A stretch of 15,252 nt of DNA from JAPUIN01 sp041580375 (GCA_041580375.1 JBFGDZ010000081.1:1-15252); one strand, 5' to 3'. Counted from the stretch's first letter, positions 1 to 7,353 are shown. Made by a program: numbers and translations. The notes: generated from the letters alone by a model not told the origin.

Positions 1-1191
1 CATCCGGTGATCCCCGTAGGTCTCGATGCGGGCCCCGCGCAGCGGCCGGGGCCTGATCGTGAGTCCGTCCTCTTCGGCCGTGGCCTCGCCGCCGAGCCGG
101 GCGATCTCGGCCGCGAGGGCGGCGATGCGGTCCGATTCCTTCAGCCGGAGATGGGGGACCCCCCGGATCCGCGTGTCGCCCCCGGCGAAGAGCGCCACGA
201 CCGCCAGGGTGGGCGCGACATCCGGCATCGCGCCCAGATCGGCATCGATCCCGCGCAGCGTCCCGGGCCCCTCGACCGTGATCGCTGCGGCTTCCCTCAC
301 GACGCGGCATCCGGCCTGTTCCAGCAGATCGAGCAGCCGCGCGTCCCCCTGCGCCGATCCGGGATCGAGGTTCTCCACCCGCACGCGGCCGCCGGTGACG
401 GCCGCCGCCGCGAAGAAGTAGGAGGCCGACGAGTAGTCCCCCTCGATCGTCAGGGTGCGCGCACGGTAGGCCTGCCCGTGCGGGACGACGAAACGGCGCG
501 CGGCCGGCCCCGGGGGGTCCGGCTCGACGCTCACGCCGAAGCGGGCCATGGTCCGGATCGTCAGGTCGACGTACGGTCCCGAGACCATGTCCCCCTCGAC
601 GCTCACCTCCACGGTCCCGGCGGCCGCCGGAGAGGCCATCAGGATCGCCGACAGGAACTGGCTGCTCTTCGAGCCCGGCATGGTCGCCGATCCGCCGGCG
701 ATGCCGCGCCCCCCCACACGGACCGGAGGGAACCCGTTCCCGTGGATCGCTTCGGCCGAGGCCCCCAGCGCGCGCAGAGCGTCCAGCAGATCGCCGATCG
801 GGCGCCGCCGCATCCGCTCGTTGCCGTCGATCTCGTACGAGCCCCGTCCGAGCGACAGCACGGCGGTCAGGAATCGCATCGTCGTTCCGGCGTTGCCGAC
901 GTCGAGTCGGGCGCGCTCGGCCGGGATCGCGCCTCCCCGCCCGTGCACCTCCACGGACGACGAGCCCCGTCCGCCGACGACCCGCGTCCCGATGCCGACC
1001 GCGCCGAGCGCCGCGATCAGATGGCGCGAGTCGTCCGACAGGAGAGGATCGCGAACGACCGAGCGCCCCCCCGCCAGGGCCGCCGCGACGAGGGCCCTCT
1101 GCGTCAGGCTCTTCGAAGGGGGAGCCTCGACGCGGGCATCGACGGGCCCGGTCACCCGGATGGAGCGCGCGCTGTCCACCATCGGCCTCAT
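1..1191 (-). CDS. aroA: 3-phosphoshikimate 1-carboxyvinyltransferase (EPSP synthase), 3' end cut by window edge
   Basis: This enzyme transfers the enolpyruvyl group of PEP to shikimate-3-phosphate, the sixth step of the shikimate pathway, in the cytoplasm. Reading the - strand from the ATG at 1191-1189 gives 397 uninterrupted codons ending exactly at base 1. Visible family motifs are SKS at residues 26-28 (PEP and substrate binding), GNAGTTMRFL at 99-108, SKSSQF at 174-179, PDVAPT at 323-328 with the catalytic-type Asp, RLKESDR at 349-355 and GDHRM at 393-397. Known homologues are about 425-440 residues, so roughly the last 30-45 residues lie outside the window. The GNAGTTMR form differs from the E. 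coli GNAGTAMRPL version. A second in-frame ATG at 1182-1180 is an alternative start; neither has a clear Shine-Dalgarno. The gene is divergent from the VWFA-like gene at 1337. Identity is secure; the exact start is less so. Confidence 0.96.
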   Translation of the reverse strand, partial: MRPMVDSARSIRVTGPVDARVEAPPSKSLTQRALVAAALAGGRSVVRDPLLSDDSRHLIAALGAVGIGTRVVGGRGSSSVEVHGRGGAIPAERARLDVGNAGTTMRFLTAVLSLGRGSYEIDGNERMRRRPIGDLLDALRALGASAEAIHGNGFPPVRVGGRGIAGGSATMPGSKSSQFLSAILMASPAAAGTVEVSVEGDMVSGPYVDLTIRTMARFGVSVEPDPPGPAARRFVVPHGQAYRARTLTIEGDYSSASYFFAAAAVTGGRVRVENLDPGSAQGDARLLDLLEQAGCRVVREAAAITVEGPGTLRGIDADLGAMPDVAPTLAVVALFAGGDTRIRGVPHLRLKESDRIAALAAEIARLGGEATAEEDGLTIRPRPLRGARIETYGDHRM

Positions 1192-1264
1192 CGGCGCGGG
1201 ACGACGGCCGCGCGTCGGACGTCATTTTCCGCGCCCCATTCATCGTACACGAGATCTCCGCTTC

Positions 1265-1293
1265 TTGACGCGCCGCGGCGGGGCCTCTATCTT
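1265..1293 (+). promoter_or_regulatory. Candidate sigma70-type promoter for the VWFA-like gene
   Basis: TTGACG (1265-1270, 5 of 6 to the -35 consensus) and TATCTT (1288-1293, 4 of 6 to the -10) are separated by exactly 17 bases. The predicted transcription start near 1300 leaves a leader of about 37 nt before the ATG at 1337, with GGAGG inside it. A second AT-rich hexamer, TATGAT (1294-1299), overlaps but has no matching -35. The call rests on pattern matching only. Confidence 0.5.
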
Positions 1294-1336
1294 TATGATC
1301 GCCGACCGGTTGCCCGGCCCGGAGGTTCGCCGTCGC

Positions 1337-2782
1337 ATGTCGTTCGATCGCCGTCACCTGCTCCTCGTCCCGCTCGTGCTCGTCGCCGCGTGGGGGCTCA
1401 CGCGGGCCGGCGCGCCGATCGCGGGGGACGCCGCTCCGAAGAGTCCGGGCGGCGCCGGTTCGGGACGCCCCGTGGCGTCCCCGCGCAGCCCGGACGACGG
1501 CGGCTTCTCCATCGTCCTGACGAGCCCACTCGATCGCTACCTCGTCGGCGTGCGGAGGGTCGCCGTCGAGACGATCGTCCCCGAGGGGGACGCGGTCGCG
1601 CGCGTCGACTTCCTCGTCGACGGACGGCTCGTTCACACGGCCCTCGAGCCCCCCTTCGCCTGCGAGACCGACTTCGGCGACGAGATCCTGCGCCACACCA
1701 TCTCGGTGAGGGCGACGACGCGGGACGGGCGGCGCGCGCGCGTGTCGCACATCTCCCGGTCGAGCGATCTCTCCAACGGCGCCGCGCAGCCCCTCGAGAT
1801 CGTCCCCGTCCTCGTCCGCGATCGGCGGGGACGACCCGTCAGCGGTCTCACCGTGAGCGATTTCGTCCTGATGGAGAACGGGCGCCGCCAGCGCATCGTC
1901 CATTTCGACGACGAGCCGGCCCCCGCCTCGATCGCCGTCGTCGTGGCGGGGCCGCCGGACGACGCCGCCGCCCGTGAAGAGATCCTGCGCGGCGCCGGGC
2001 GCCTCTCGGAGCTGCTGCCGCAGCAGCACGCGCTGCGGCTGGTGGATGCCTGGGATCCGGGCCTCGCGAAGAGCGGCGCGGCCAGTGACGGGGTGAACGG
2101 ATTCTCCTACCTGCGCCACCGATTCCACGACAGCCTCGCGCGGGCCGCGGAGTCCGCGCCCCCGGGCAGCCCGAAGGATCTGGAAACGATCCTCGTGGAG
2201 GCGGCGGCGGACCTGGAGCGCCGGCCCGGGGGGCGCGTCCTGCTCCTGCTCGGCCCGGGCATCGAGGAGGCCGACGGCCCGCCGCCGGCCGGCACGGCTC
2301 CGAGCGCGGGAACGAGCGATGACGACACCCCGGGCGGCGCGCCCGAGGACGGGGAGGCGCTTCCGGACGGCCGGGAGCGCGCCGATTCGCCGGCGCCGTC
2401 GCCCCTGGCCGGGGCGCTGGAGGCCTTCAAGCGGGCGCGGGTGGCCTTTTACGCGATCGTGCCCGGCCGTCCGGGATCGGGCGACGGCCTCGCCGCGGCA
2501 TTGAAGCGCGCCGCGGACGAGACCGGCGGTGAGGTGCTGCGCGCGGCGGACGCCTCGCAGTTCGCCGAGTTGAGCGAGAAGGTGTCGGTGGACCTGCGCA
2601 GCCGTTACCTGCTCTGCTATCTACCCGAACATCCTGACCGGAAGGGCTGGCGCTCGCTCGACCTGAGCGTCGGGCGGTCGGGCCTCGAGGTCCGCGCCCG
2701 CCGGGTCCACGCCCGCGGCCTCGAGCAACCGCCGGAGCGGGCCGGCGACCGCGATCCGTCCCCCGGCGCTCCGTCGGAGTAG
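1337..2782 (+). CDS. Secreted protein resembling the VWFA-related Acidobacterial domain family, no canonical MIDAS
   Basis: This 481-residue protein has an N-terminal hydrophobic segment (about residues 8-25), probably a Sec signal peptide. Residues 57-130 look like an Ig-like beta domain (VDFLVDG, EPPF and RHTISV features). Residues 154-460 follow the layout of the VWFA-related Acidobacterial domain family: VLVRDRRGRPVSGLTVSDFV (157-176), then MENGRRQRI (179-187), a helical and beta region, and a closing RSRYLLCYLP (421-430) with GLEVRARR (449-456). A Pro/Gly/Asp-rich insert lies at 313-356. The metal-binding DxSxS expected near residues 199-206 is absent; the text there is IAVVVAGPP. The ATG at 1337 was chosen because GGAGG lies at 1321-1325 and a signal peptide follows; the reading frame is open much further upstream only because it opposes aroA. 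An in-frame ATG at 1295 is a weaker alternative. Function is unknown; a surface or periplasmic binding role is inferred. Confidence 0.8.
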   Translation: MSFDRRHLLLVPLVLVAAWGLTRAGAPIAGDAAPKSPGGAGSGRPVASPRSPDDGGFSIVLTSPLDRYLVGVRRVAVETIVPEGDAVARVDFLVDGRLVHTALEPPFACETDFGDEILRHTISVRATTRDGRRARVSHISRSSDLSNGAAQPLEIVPVLVRDRRGRPVSGLTVSDFVLMENGRRQRIVHFDDEPAPASIAVVVAGPPDDAAAREEILRGAGRLSELLPQQHALRLVDAWDPGLAKSGAASDGVNGFSYLRHRFHDSLARAAESAPPGSPKDLETILVEAAADLERRPGGRVLLLLGPGIEEADGPPPAGTAPSAGTSDDDTPGGAPEDGEALPDGRERADSPAPSPLAGALEAFKRARVAFYAIVPGRPGSGDGLAAALKRAADETGGEVLRAADASQFAELSEKVSVDLRSRYLLCYLPEHPDRKGWRSLDLSVGRSGLEVRARRVHARGLEQPPERAGDRDPSPGAPSE

Positions 2783-3025
2783 TCAGGAGGTCGTCGCCCC
2801 GCCCGTCGCGGGGCTCCCGCCCCGGCCGCGCTCGCCGGGACGACCCGGAGTGACCCGCGCCCCGCCCGGCTCCCCGTCCTGCCAGTTCATCGATCGGCAC
2901 TCGACGAGCAGCTCGCACGTCACGCATTCCTTCATCTTCTTCAGGCTCGAGATGACCGTGCCGAAACAATCTTTCATGGGAGTCGTCAAGGGGATCTCCG
3001 GGACGGTGCGGAGCTCGCTATCCAT
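2783..3025 (-). CDS. Small four-cysteine hypothetical protein
   Basis: An 80-residue ORF from the ATG at 3025-3023 to a TGA at 2785-2783, opposite to both neighbours. I do not recognise a named family. The first part (residues 17-48) looks like real protein: it starts MKDCFGTV, has a basic amphipathic stretch, then Cys34, Cys37 and Cys43, which with Cys20 give the pattern C-x13-C-x2-C-x5-C. Four such cysteines could bind zinc or an Fe-S cluster; this is inference. Residues 50-80 are Gly/Pro/Arg-rich and look disordered. The start is uncertain: the candidate promoter at 3026-3053 would begin transcription downstream of the 3025 ATG, whereas a TTG at 2989-2987 has GGAG six bases upstream and would give 68 residues with all four cysteines kept. 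The stop codon abuts the stop of the VWFA-like gene. Confidence 0.62.
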   Translation of the reverse strand: MDSELRTVPEIPLTTPMKDCFGTVISSLKKMKECVTCELLVECRSMNWQDGEPGGARVTPGRPGERGRGGSPATGGATTS

Positions 3026-3053
3026 AATCTAGGGTGAGCCGCGGCCGTGTCAA
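3026..3053 (-). promoter_or_regulatory. Candidate promoter for the small four-cysteine gene
   Basis: On the - strand a perfect TTGACA (3053-3048) is followed after 16 bases by TAGATT (3031-3026, 4 of 6 to the -10). Its predicted start near 3019 lies inside the longest version of the small ORF, which favours the internal TTG start. This is a pattern-only call. Confidence 0.45.
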
Positions 3054-3065
3054 CCCGGTGCAGAA

Positions 3066-3094
3066 TTGAAATACCCCCATCGTTGGCCTATACT
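3066..3094 (+). promoter_or_regulatory. Candidate sigma70-type promoter for the TPR / CsgG-like / barrel operon
   Basis: TTGAAA (3066-3071, 5 of 6) and TATACT (3089-3094, 5 of 6) are separated by 17 bases, the best-spaced -35/-10 pair in the window. It lies in a locally AT-richer patch. The predicted start near 3101 gives a leader of about 70 nt before the ATG at 3173. It is back to back with the leftward promoter at 3026-3053, with the two -35 boxes 12 bases apart. Confidence 0.62.
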
Positions 3095-3172
3095 CCCGCA
3101 GTCATCGACTCTGCGTCGATCCTGTGGCCCCGGATGGGCCGGCGATCCGGGCGCCGGGGACGGTCATCCCAC

Positions 3173-3544
3173 ATGTCAGGAAGATTCCGGCTCGTCGCAT
3201 CTCTCGCGTTCCTCGCCCTCGTGCTCCCGGGCGCCAGCCGCGGCATCTCGCTGAAGGACCAGATGCGCTTCGGCGTCGAGGCCGCCGAGCGGGGCCTCTG
3301 GCGCGAGGCGGTGTTCCGCTGGGAGAAGTACGTCCAGGAGCGTCCGGACGACGCGCGCGTGCGCAACAATCTCGCGGTCGCCTACGAGAGCCTGGGGGAC
3401 TTCGATCGCGCCCGGCGCGAGTACGAGGAGGCGCTGCGTCTCGACCCCGATCGACGGGAGATCCGGGAAAATTTCGACGACTTCCAGCAGATCGTCGACC
3501 TGCTGGCGGCCCGGTCCGCCTCTCCGGGTCAGGCCGATGAGTAG
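3173..3544 (+). CDS. Secreted tetratricopeptide repeat (TPR) protein
   Basis: This is a 123-residue protein. MSGRFRLVASLAFLALVLPG and the following Ala-Ser-Arg-Gly form a Sec-type signal peptide, so the mature part probably lies in the periplasm. Residues from about 25 on are two to three helical TPR-like units: a first helix pair around LWREAVFRWEKYVQERPDD, then a clear TPR with NNLAVAYESLGDFDRARREY and EEALRLDPDR. The C-terminus (DDFQQIVDLLAARSAS) is a further helix. TPR units generally hold protein-protein contacts, so an adaptor or assembly role with the next two gene products is inferred. The ATG at 3173 was preferred over the in-frame ATG at 3134 because the signal peptide begins there; the Shine-Dalgarno is weak (GGGGA at 3156-3160). 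It overlaps the next gene by 8 bases, indicating translational coupling. Confidence 0.8.
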   Translation: MSGRFRLVASLAFLALVLPGASRGISLKDQMRFGVEAAERGLWREAVFRWEKYVQERPDDARVRNNLAVAYESLGDFDRARREYEEALRLDPDRREIRENFDDFQQIVDLLAARSASPGQADE

Positions 3545-4223
3545 GCGCCGGCGGATCGCGTCCGGATTCGCGATCCTCCTGGCGATCGCCGCCGCGCCCT
3601 CGATCTCCGCGAAGGACGTCTCGCGGGTGACTCTGCGGGTGCCGATCCCGCCCCGCATCGCGATGGAGGGAGTGCGCACCGTCCTCGTGACGCGCTTCCT
3701 CGTCGATCGGGACACCGAGACGATCGATCTGAACCGGGAGCTGGTCTCCCTGCTCCGTCGGCAGCTTCGCAAGCGCTCGAATCTCGAGGTCCTGGACGTC
3801 GATCCGCCCGCTCTTCCCGAGCAGCCTCTCGAGCTGCTGCTCGCCAACACCGGGTTCTGGAGGAAGATGGGAGCGACGTACGGCGCGGATCTCATCATCA
3901 CGGGCAAGGTCGGCTACGAGGTCTCGGATCGCTCCGGCTTCATTCAGAGGGACGAGATCTCTCCCCTCACCGGGCAGCGGGTGCGGCGGACGCGCTTCGT
4001 GGATCGCGAAGGAATCCTTCTGAATCTGAATCTGTTCTTCATCCGGGGCTCGACCGGCCGGCTCGACTACGAGGATCACTTCACCGCGGAGGACACGATC
4101 ATCGGCCGGGGGAACGACCCGCTGACGACGCTCTTCGTGATGTTCGAGCAGTTCGAGGACGACATCCTGGGCATCGTCGTCCCCAGCGCGAAGACGGTGC
4201 AGCGGTATCTGCTGACGGATTAG
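3537..4223 (+). CDS. Secreted hypothetical protein, possible CsgG/LpoB-like fold
   Basis: This is a 228-residue protein with an N-terminal basic run and hydrophobic segment (residues 1-20) ending SISA-KD, a likely signal peptidase I site near residue 25. No lipobox cysteine is visible. The mature part has the order seen in CsgG/LpoB/TolB-N-type periplasmic folds: a strand RTVLVTRFL (47-55), a helix LNRELVSLLRRQLRKRSN (65-82), a strand LEVLDV, then a helix leading to ADLIITGKVGYEV (117-129). The last segment resembles the 'G-A-D-x-x-I-x-G' strand of those families. A later strand pair (REGILLNLNLFFI, 157-169) follows. The fold assignment is inference from this pattern, not a secure family match. 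Its start overlaps the upstream TPR gene by 8 bases and it lies 42 bases before the barrel gene, so all three are probably co-transcribed. Confidence 0.75.
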   Translation: MSRRRRIASGFAILLAIAAAPSISAKDVSRVTLRVPIPPRIAMEGVRTVLVTRFLVDRDTETIDLNRELVSLLRRQLRKRSNLEVLDVDPPALPEQPLELLLANTGFWRKMGATYGADLIITGKVGYEVSDRSGFIQRDEISPLTGQRVRRTRFVDREGILLNLNLFFIRGSTGRLDYEDHFTAEDTIIGRGNDPLTTLFVMFEQFEDDILGIVVPSAKTVQRYLLTD

Positions 4224-4265
4224 ATCACGCGGCGGGGACCCGCCCCCCCGCGCCGGAGGTCCTGC

Positions 4266-7200
4266 GTGAGACGTCTGTTTCGAGTGACCCTGGTGCTCTG
4301 GGCCCTGGCCCTGCTCGCCGCCTCGCCGGCCCGCGGTTTCGGCAAGAACAAGATCAACTACGAGCGGTTCGACTGGCACATCTACAAGTCGCCTCACTTC
4401 GACGTCTACTACTATCCGGAGGAGGAGGCGCTGCTCGATCAGGTCGTCTCCTTCGCGGAGAGCCAGTATCTGCGGATCTCCGGGATCCTCGATCACGAGA
4501 TCAAGTTCCGCATCCCGCTCATCTACTACAAGACGCACGTCGAGTTCGAGCAGACCAACATCGAGCTGGGCTTCATCCCCGAGTTCGTGGCGGCCTTCGC
4601 CGATCCGATCGAGCACCGGATGGTCCTTCCGGTCGACAGCCCCCCGGACAAGCTGTACGCGCTCATCGGGCATGAGCTGACGCACGTGTTCGAGTTCAGC
4701 ATCCTGTTCCAGCAGTCGATCTCGCGCGCCTACCGGGCCAACACGCCGGGCTGGATCATGGAGGGCCTCGCCAGCCACCTGGGCGAGGACGAGGACAACT
4801 TCGACAAAATGGTCATCCGCGACGCGGTGGTCAACGGCCTGATCCCGCCGATTCACCGCCTGCGCGGGCTCAACTTCCTCACCTATCGGTACGGGCAGGC
4901 CGCGTTCGACTTCATCGAGGAGAAATACGGCTCGGAGGGCGTCCGCACCTTCCTGTGGGAGTTCCGCAAGGCGCTGCTGTCGAACGACATCCGCAAGCCG
5001 ATCCAGGACGCGTTCGGCATCGAGGGGGACGAGTTCGACCGGCAGTTCAAGAAGTACCTCCAGAAGCTCTACCTGCCCGCCCTCCTCGAGCGGAAGGAGG
5101 CCGAGGACTACGGGCGCGAGATCATCACCCGCGAGGAGCGCGAGCGCCGCCGGCAGGGGGTCGTCACCTTCTCGCCCGCCCTGTCGCCCTCGGGCGATCT
5201 GATCGCCGCCATGACCAACCGCTGGGAGGACCTGGACGTCGTCATCCTCTCGGCCAGGGACGGCAAGGTCATCCGCAATCTCACGAAGGGCTTCACGAAC
5301 AAGTACGAGTACCTCGTCTACGGGGCGTTCAGCGGCAAGAAGGACATCACGTGGTCCCCCGACGGCAACCGGGTCGCGTTCTTCGGCCGCCGCGGCAACG
5401 AGCGGGTGCTCCTGATTCACGACGCCCTCAAGGGCTCGCTCGAGGAGCGCCTCAGCATCCCCGGGATCGACGACGAGCTCTCGCCGGCCTGGAGCCCCGA
5501 CGGCAGGCGCATCGCCTTCGAGGGGAACAAGGGAGGCGTCGTCGATCTGTTCGTCCTGGACCTCGACTCAGGCGCGATCGACAACGTCACCCAGGACCCC
5601 TTCTACGACGGCAATCCCGCCTGGTCCCCCAAGGGGGATCAGATCCTCTACAACCGGCGCATCAACCGGTTCGAGAAGGTGTTCATGGTCGACGTCTCCG
5701 ACCCCACGCGGAAGATCCAGCTGACGTTCGGGGACAGCAGCGATCTGCAGCCCGCGTTCTCGGCGGACGGGAATACGGTCTATTACGTTTCGGACGTGGA
5801 GGCCGGGATCTTCAACCTCCACTCGTTGAGCCTGTCGAGCGGCGAGATCCGCAGGCTGACCGACGTCGTGGGAGGCGTCTTCACCCCCCTGGAGCTCCCG
5901 ATCGACGACGGGAAGAGCGCGCTCGCGTTCACGTCCTACAGCCGGGGCCAGTTCCGCCTGTTCCGGATGGAGCCGGGCGAGCCCGAGTCGGTGAGCCACC
6001 CGGCCGATCAGACGAAGGAACCGGACGAGCTGGAGCCCTTCCGGCCCCCGGTGCAGCTGAGCCTCGACGACGCGAACCGGAGCAAGTACGACAAGCTCAA
6101 ATGGCACATCTCGAGCCCGCCGTCCGTCCTGGTGGGCGTGGCCGACGACGGGACCGTCCTGAGCAACGCGCAGATCGTCGTGTCCGACCTGCTGGGCGAC
6201 CACCGCTACTTCTTCGACTTCCAGTCGGTGTCGAGTTTCTCCAACTTCAACTTCCAGTATCTGAACCTGAAGAACCGGTTCAACTGGGGCGTGTTCGCCA
6301 CCGACTTCCGCGACTTCTTCCTCGCGCGCTCGGCCCTGACCGGCTCGACGCGCCGCATCCGCCAGTTCCGCAGCTTCACCGGCGCCGGCGCACAGATCAG
6401 CTACCCCTTCAACCTCTACTACCGCGTCGGCGCATCGGCGGGGTATTTCCAGCGCTCAATCGACCGGCCCGTGACCGATTTCTCCAGCGGGCTGACCACG
6501 TTCCTGGAGCTGGACGAGAGCTACCCCTTCGTCGGCTGGAGCGTCAACGGCGACACCGTCCGCTTCAAGGAGTTCGGACCGTATCACGGCCAGCGGTTCC
6601 AGCTTTCGCAGCAGTGGGCGCCGACGATGAGCGCCTCGGGCGACACGAACCTGTTCCGGAGCGGCCCGTTCGTGAACACCTACTTCGACTACCGGCTGTA
6701 CCGGCGCGCGACCTCCCGATCGCTGCTCGCCATGCGCCTGGTCTCGGCCGTGAGCAACGGGCGCGGATACGATCTCTACTCGTTCGGCGGGCTCAATCAG
6801 CTGCGCGGCTACGATTTCCGGGACTATTTCGGAAACCGCGTCTCGTTCGTCAACCTGGAGTACCGCTTCCCCCTCATCGACGCGCTCGCCTTCCCGTTCG
6901 GTCTGATCCGGAACATCCGCGCGTTTCTCTTCCTGGACATCGGGACCGCGTGGGGCGGCGGCCCGTCGGGGAGCCGGGACTTCTTCCATCCGGACCTGGG
7001 ATACGAGATCACCGCCTCGCAGAACGGGGTCGTCGATCCGAACACCATCTTCATCGATGCCATGACGGGCGAGGCGGAGCTCAGACGGTTCGATTTCTGG
7101 GATTCCAAGAACAACAGGCTCGGGGACGGACGCGGCTCCTACGGCGTCGGGCTGGGCTTCTACCTGGGGCCGTTCCAGTTCACCTGGGCCTTCGCCCACA

Positions 7201-7316
7201 CCCTCAAGAACACCGTCGAGACGATCGACCTCATCTCGGGGGAGCGGGTGCGCGTGGATGATCCCTTCCGCCCGCGTGGCAGCGTGACGACCTTCTACAT
7301 CGCGCGCGAGTTCTGA
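4266..7316 (+). CDS. Outer-membrane fusion protein: gluzincin-like peptidase domain, TolB-like propeller, Omp85-type barrel
   Basis: This is a 1016-residue protein. Residues 1-24 are a signal peptide. Residues 30-270 resemble a peptidase-MA-like zinc protease, with HELTH at 136-140 and a downstream GWIMEGLASH (162-171) offering Glu166 as a third ligand. Residues 295-570 hold TolB/PD40-type propeller blades, recognisable by WSPDGNRVAF (363-372), WSPDGRRIAF (409-418), WSPKGDQILY (453-462) and FSADGNTVYY (498-507). Residues from about 615 to the end form a beta barrel of the Omp85/BamA/D15 type: GGLNQLRGYD (841-850) carries the L6-type RGY motif, followed by NLEYRFPL (863-870), FLDIGTAWGG (889-898) and a C-terminal phenylalanine typical of outer-membrane strands. 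The GTG start is preceded by GGAGG at 4255-4259, six bases away. It is the last gene of the operon starting at 3173. Substrate and role are unknown; a surface or periplasm-facing protease or envelope assembly factor is inferred. Confidence 0.9.
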   Translation: MRRLFRVTLVLWALALLAASPARGFGKNKINYERFDWHIYKSPHFDVYYYPEEEALLDQVVSFAESQYLRISGILDHEIKFRIPLIYYKTHVEFEQTNIELGFIPEFVAAFADPIEHRMVLPVDSPPDKLYALIGHELTHVFEFSILFQQSISRAYRANTPGWIMEGLASHLGEDEDNFDKMVIRDAVVNGLIPPIHRLRGLNFLTYRYGQAAFDFIEEKYGSEGVRTFLWEFRKALLSNDIRKPIQDAFGIEGDEFDRQFKKYLQKLYLPALLERKEAEDYGREIITREERERRRQGVVTFSPALSPSGDLIAAMTNRWEDLDVVILSARDGKVIRNLTKGFTNKYEYLVYGAFSGKKDITWSPDGNRVAFFGRRGNERVLLIHDALKGSLEERLSIPGIDDELSPAWSPDGRRIAFEGNKGGVVDLFVLDLDSGAIDNVTQDPFYDGNPAWSPKGDQILYNRRINRFEKVFMVDVSDPTRKIQLTFGDSSDLQPAFSADGNTVYYVSDVEAGIFNLHSLSLSSGEIRRLTDVVGGVFTPLELPIDDGKSALAFTSYSRGQFRLFRMEPGEPESVSHPADQTKEPDELEPFRPPVQLSLDDANRSKYDKLKWHISSPPSVLVGVADDGTVLSNAQIVVSDLLGDHRYFFDFQSVSSFSNFNFQYLNLKNRFNWGVFATDFRDFFLARSALTGSTRRIRQFRSFTGAGAQISYPFNLYYRVGASAGYFQRSIDRPVTDFSSGLTTFLELDESYPFVGWSVNGDTVRFKEFGPYHGQRFQLSQQWAPTMSASGDTNLFRSGPFVNTYFDYRLYRRATSRSLLAMRLVSAVSNGRGYDLYSFGGLNQLRGYDFRDYFGNRVSFVNLEYRFPLIDALAFPFGLIRNIRAFLFLDIGTAWGGGPSGSRDFFHPDLGYEITASQNGVVDPNTIFIDAMTGEAELRRFDFWDSKNNRLGDGRGSYGVGLGFYLGPFQFTWAFAHTLKNTVETIDLISGERVRVDDPFRPRGSVTTFYIAREF

Positions 7317-7353
7317 TCCGGCGGCGCGTCGCGTGGCGCGGGAGTCGGGACGT

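Noticed and set aside
1242..1270. Possible aroA promoter, TACGAT on the - strand at 1247-1242
   Set aside because: Only 4 of 6 matches to the -10, no -35 at 17 bases and no proper extended TGN; too weak to annotate although some aroA promoter must lie near here.
7..1977. A long + strand open frame opposite aroA
   Set aside because: The - strand encodes a full set of EPSP synthase motifs; the + strand frame is Arg/Pro/Asp-rich shadow sequence.
3102..5420. A long leftward open frame (about 770 codons) opposite the TPR, CsgG-like and barrel genes
   Set aside because: It lies antisense to well-supported genes, shows repetitive Arg/Glu/Leu/Val/Asp composition with no domain, and long open antisense frames are expected in such GC-rich DNA.
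4955..7261. A long + strand open frame overlapping the barrel gene in another phase
   Set aside because: The product is Arg/Pro/Gly/Ala-rich with no recognisable domain, while the overlapping frame encodes clear propeller and barrel motifs.
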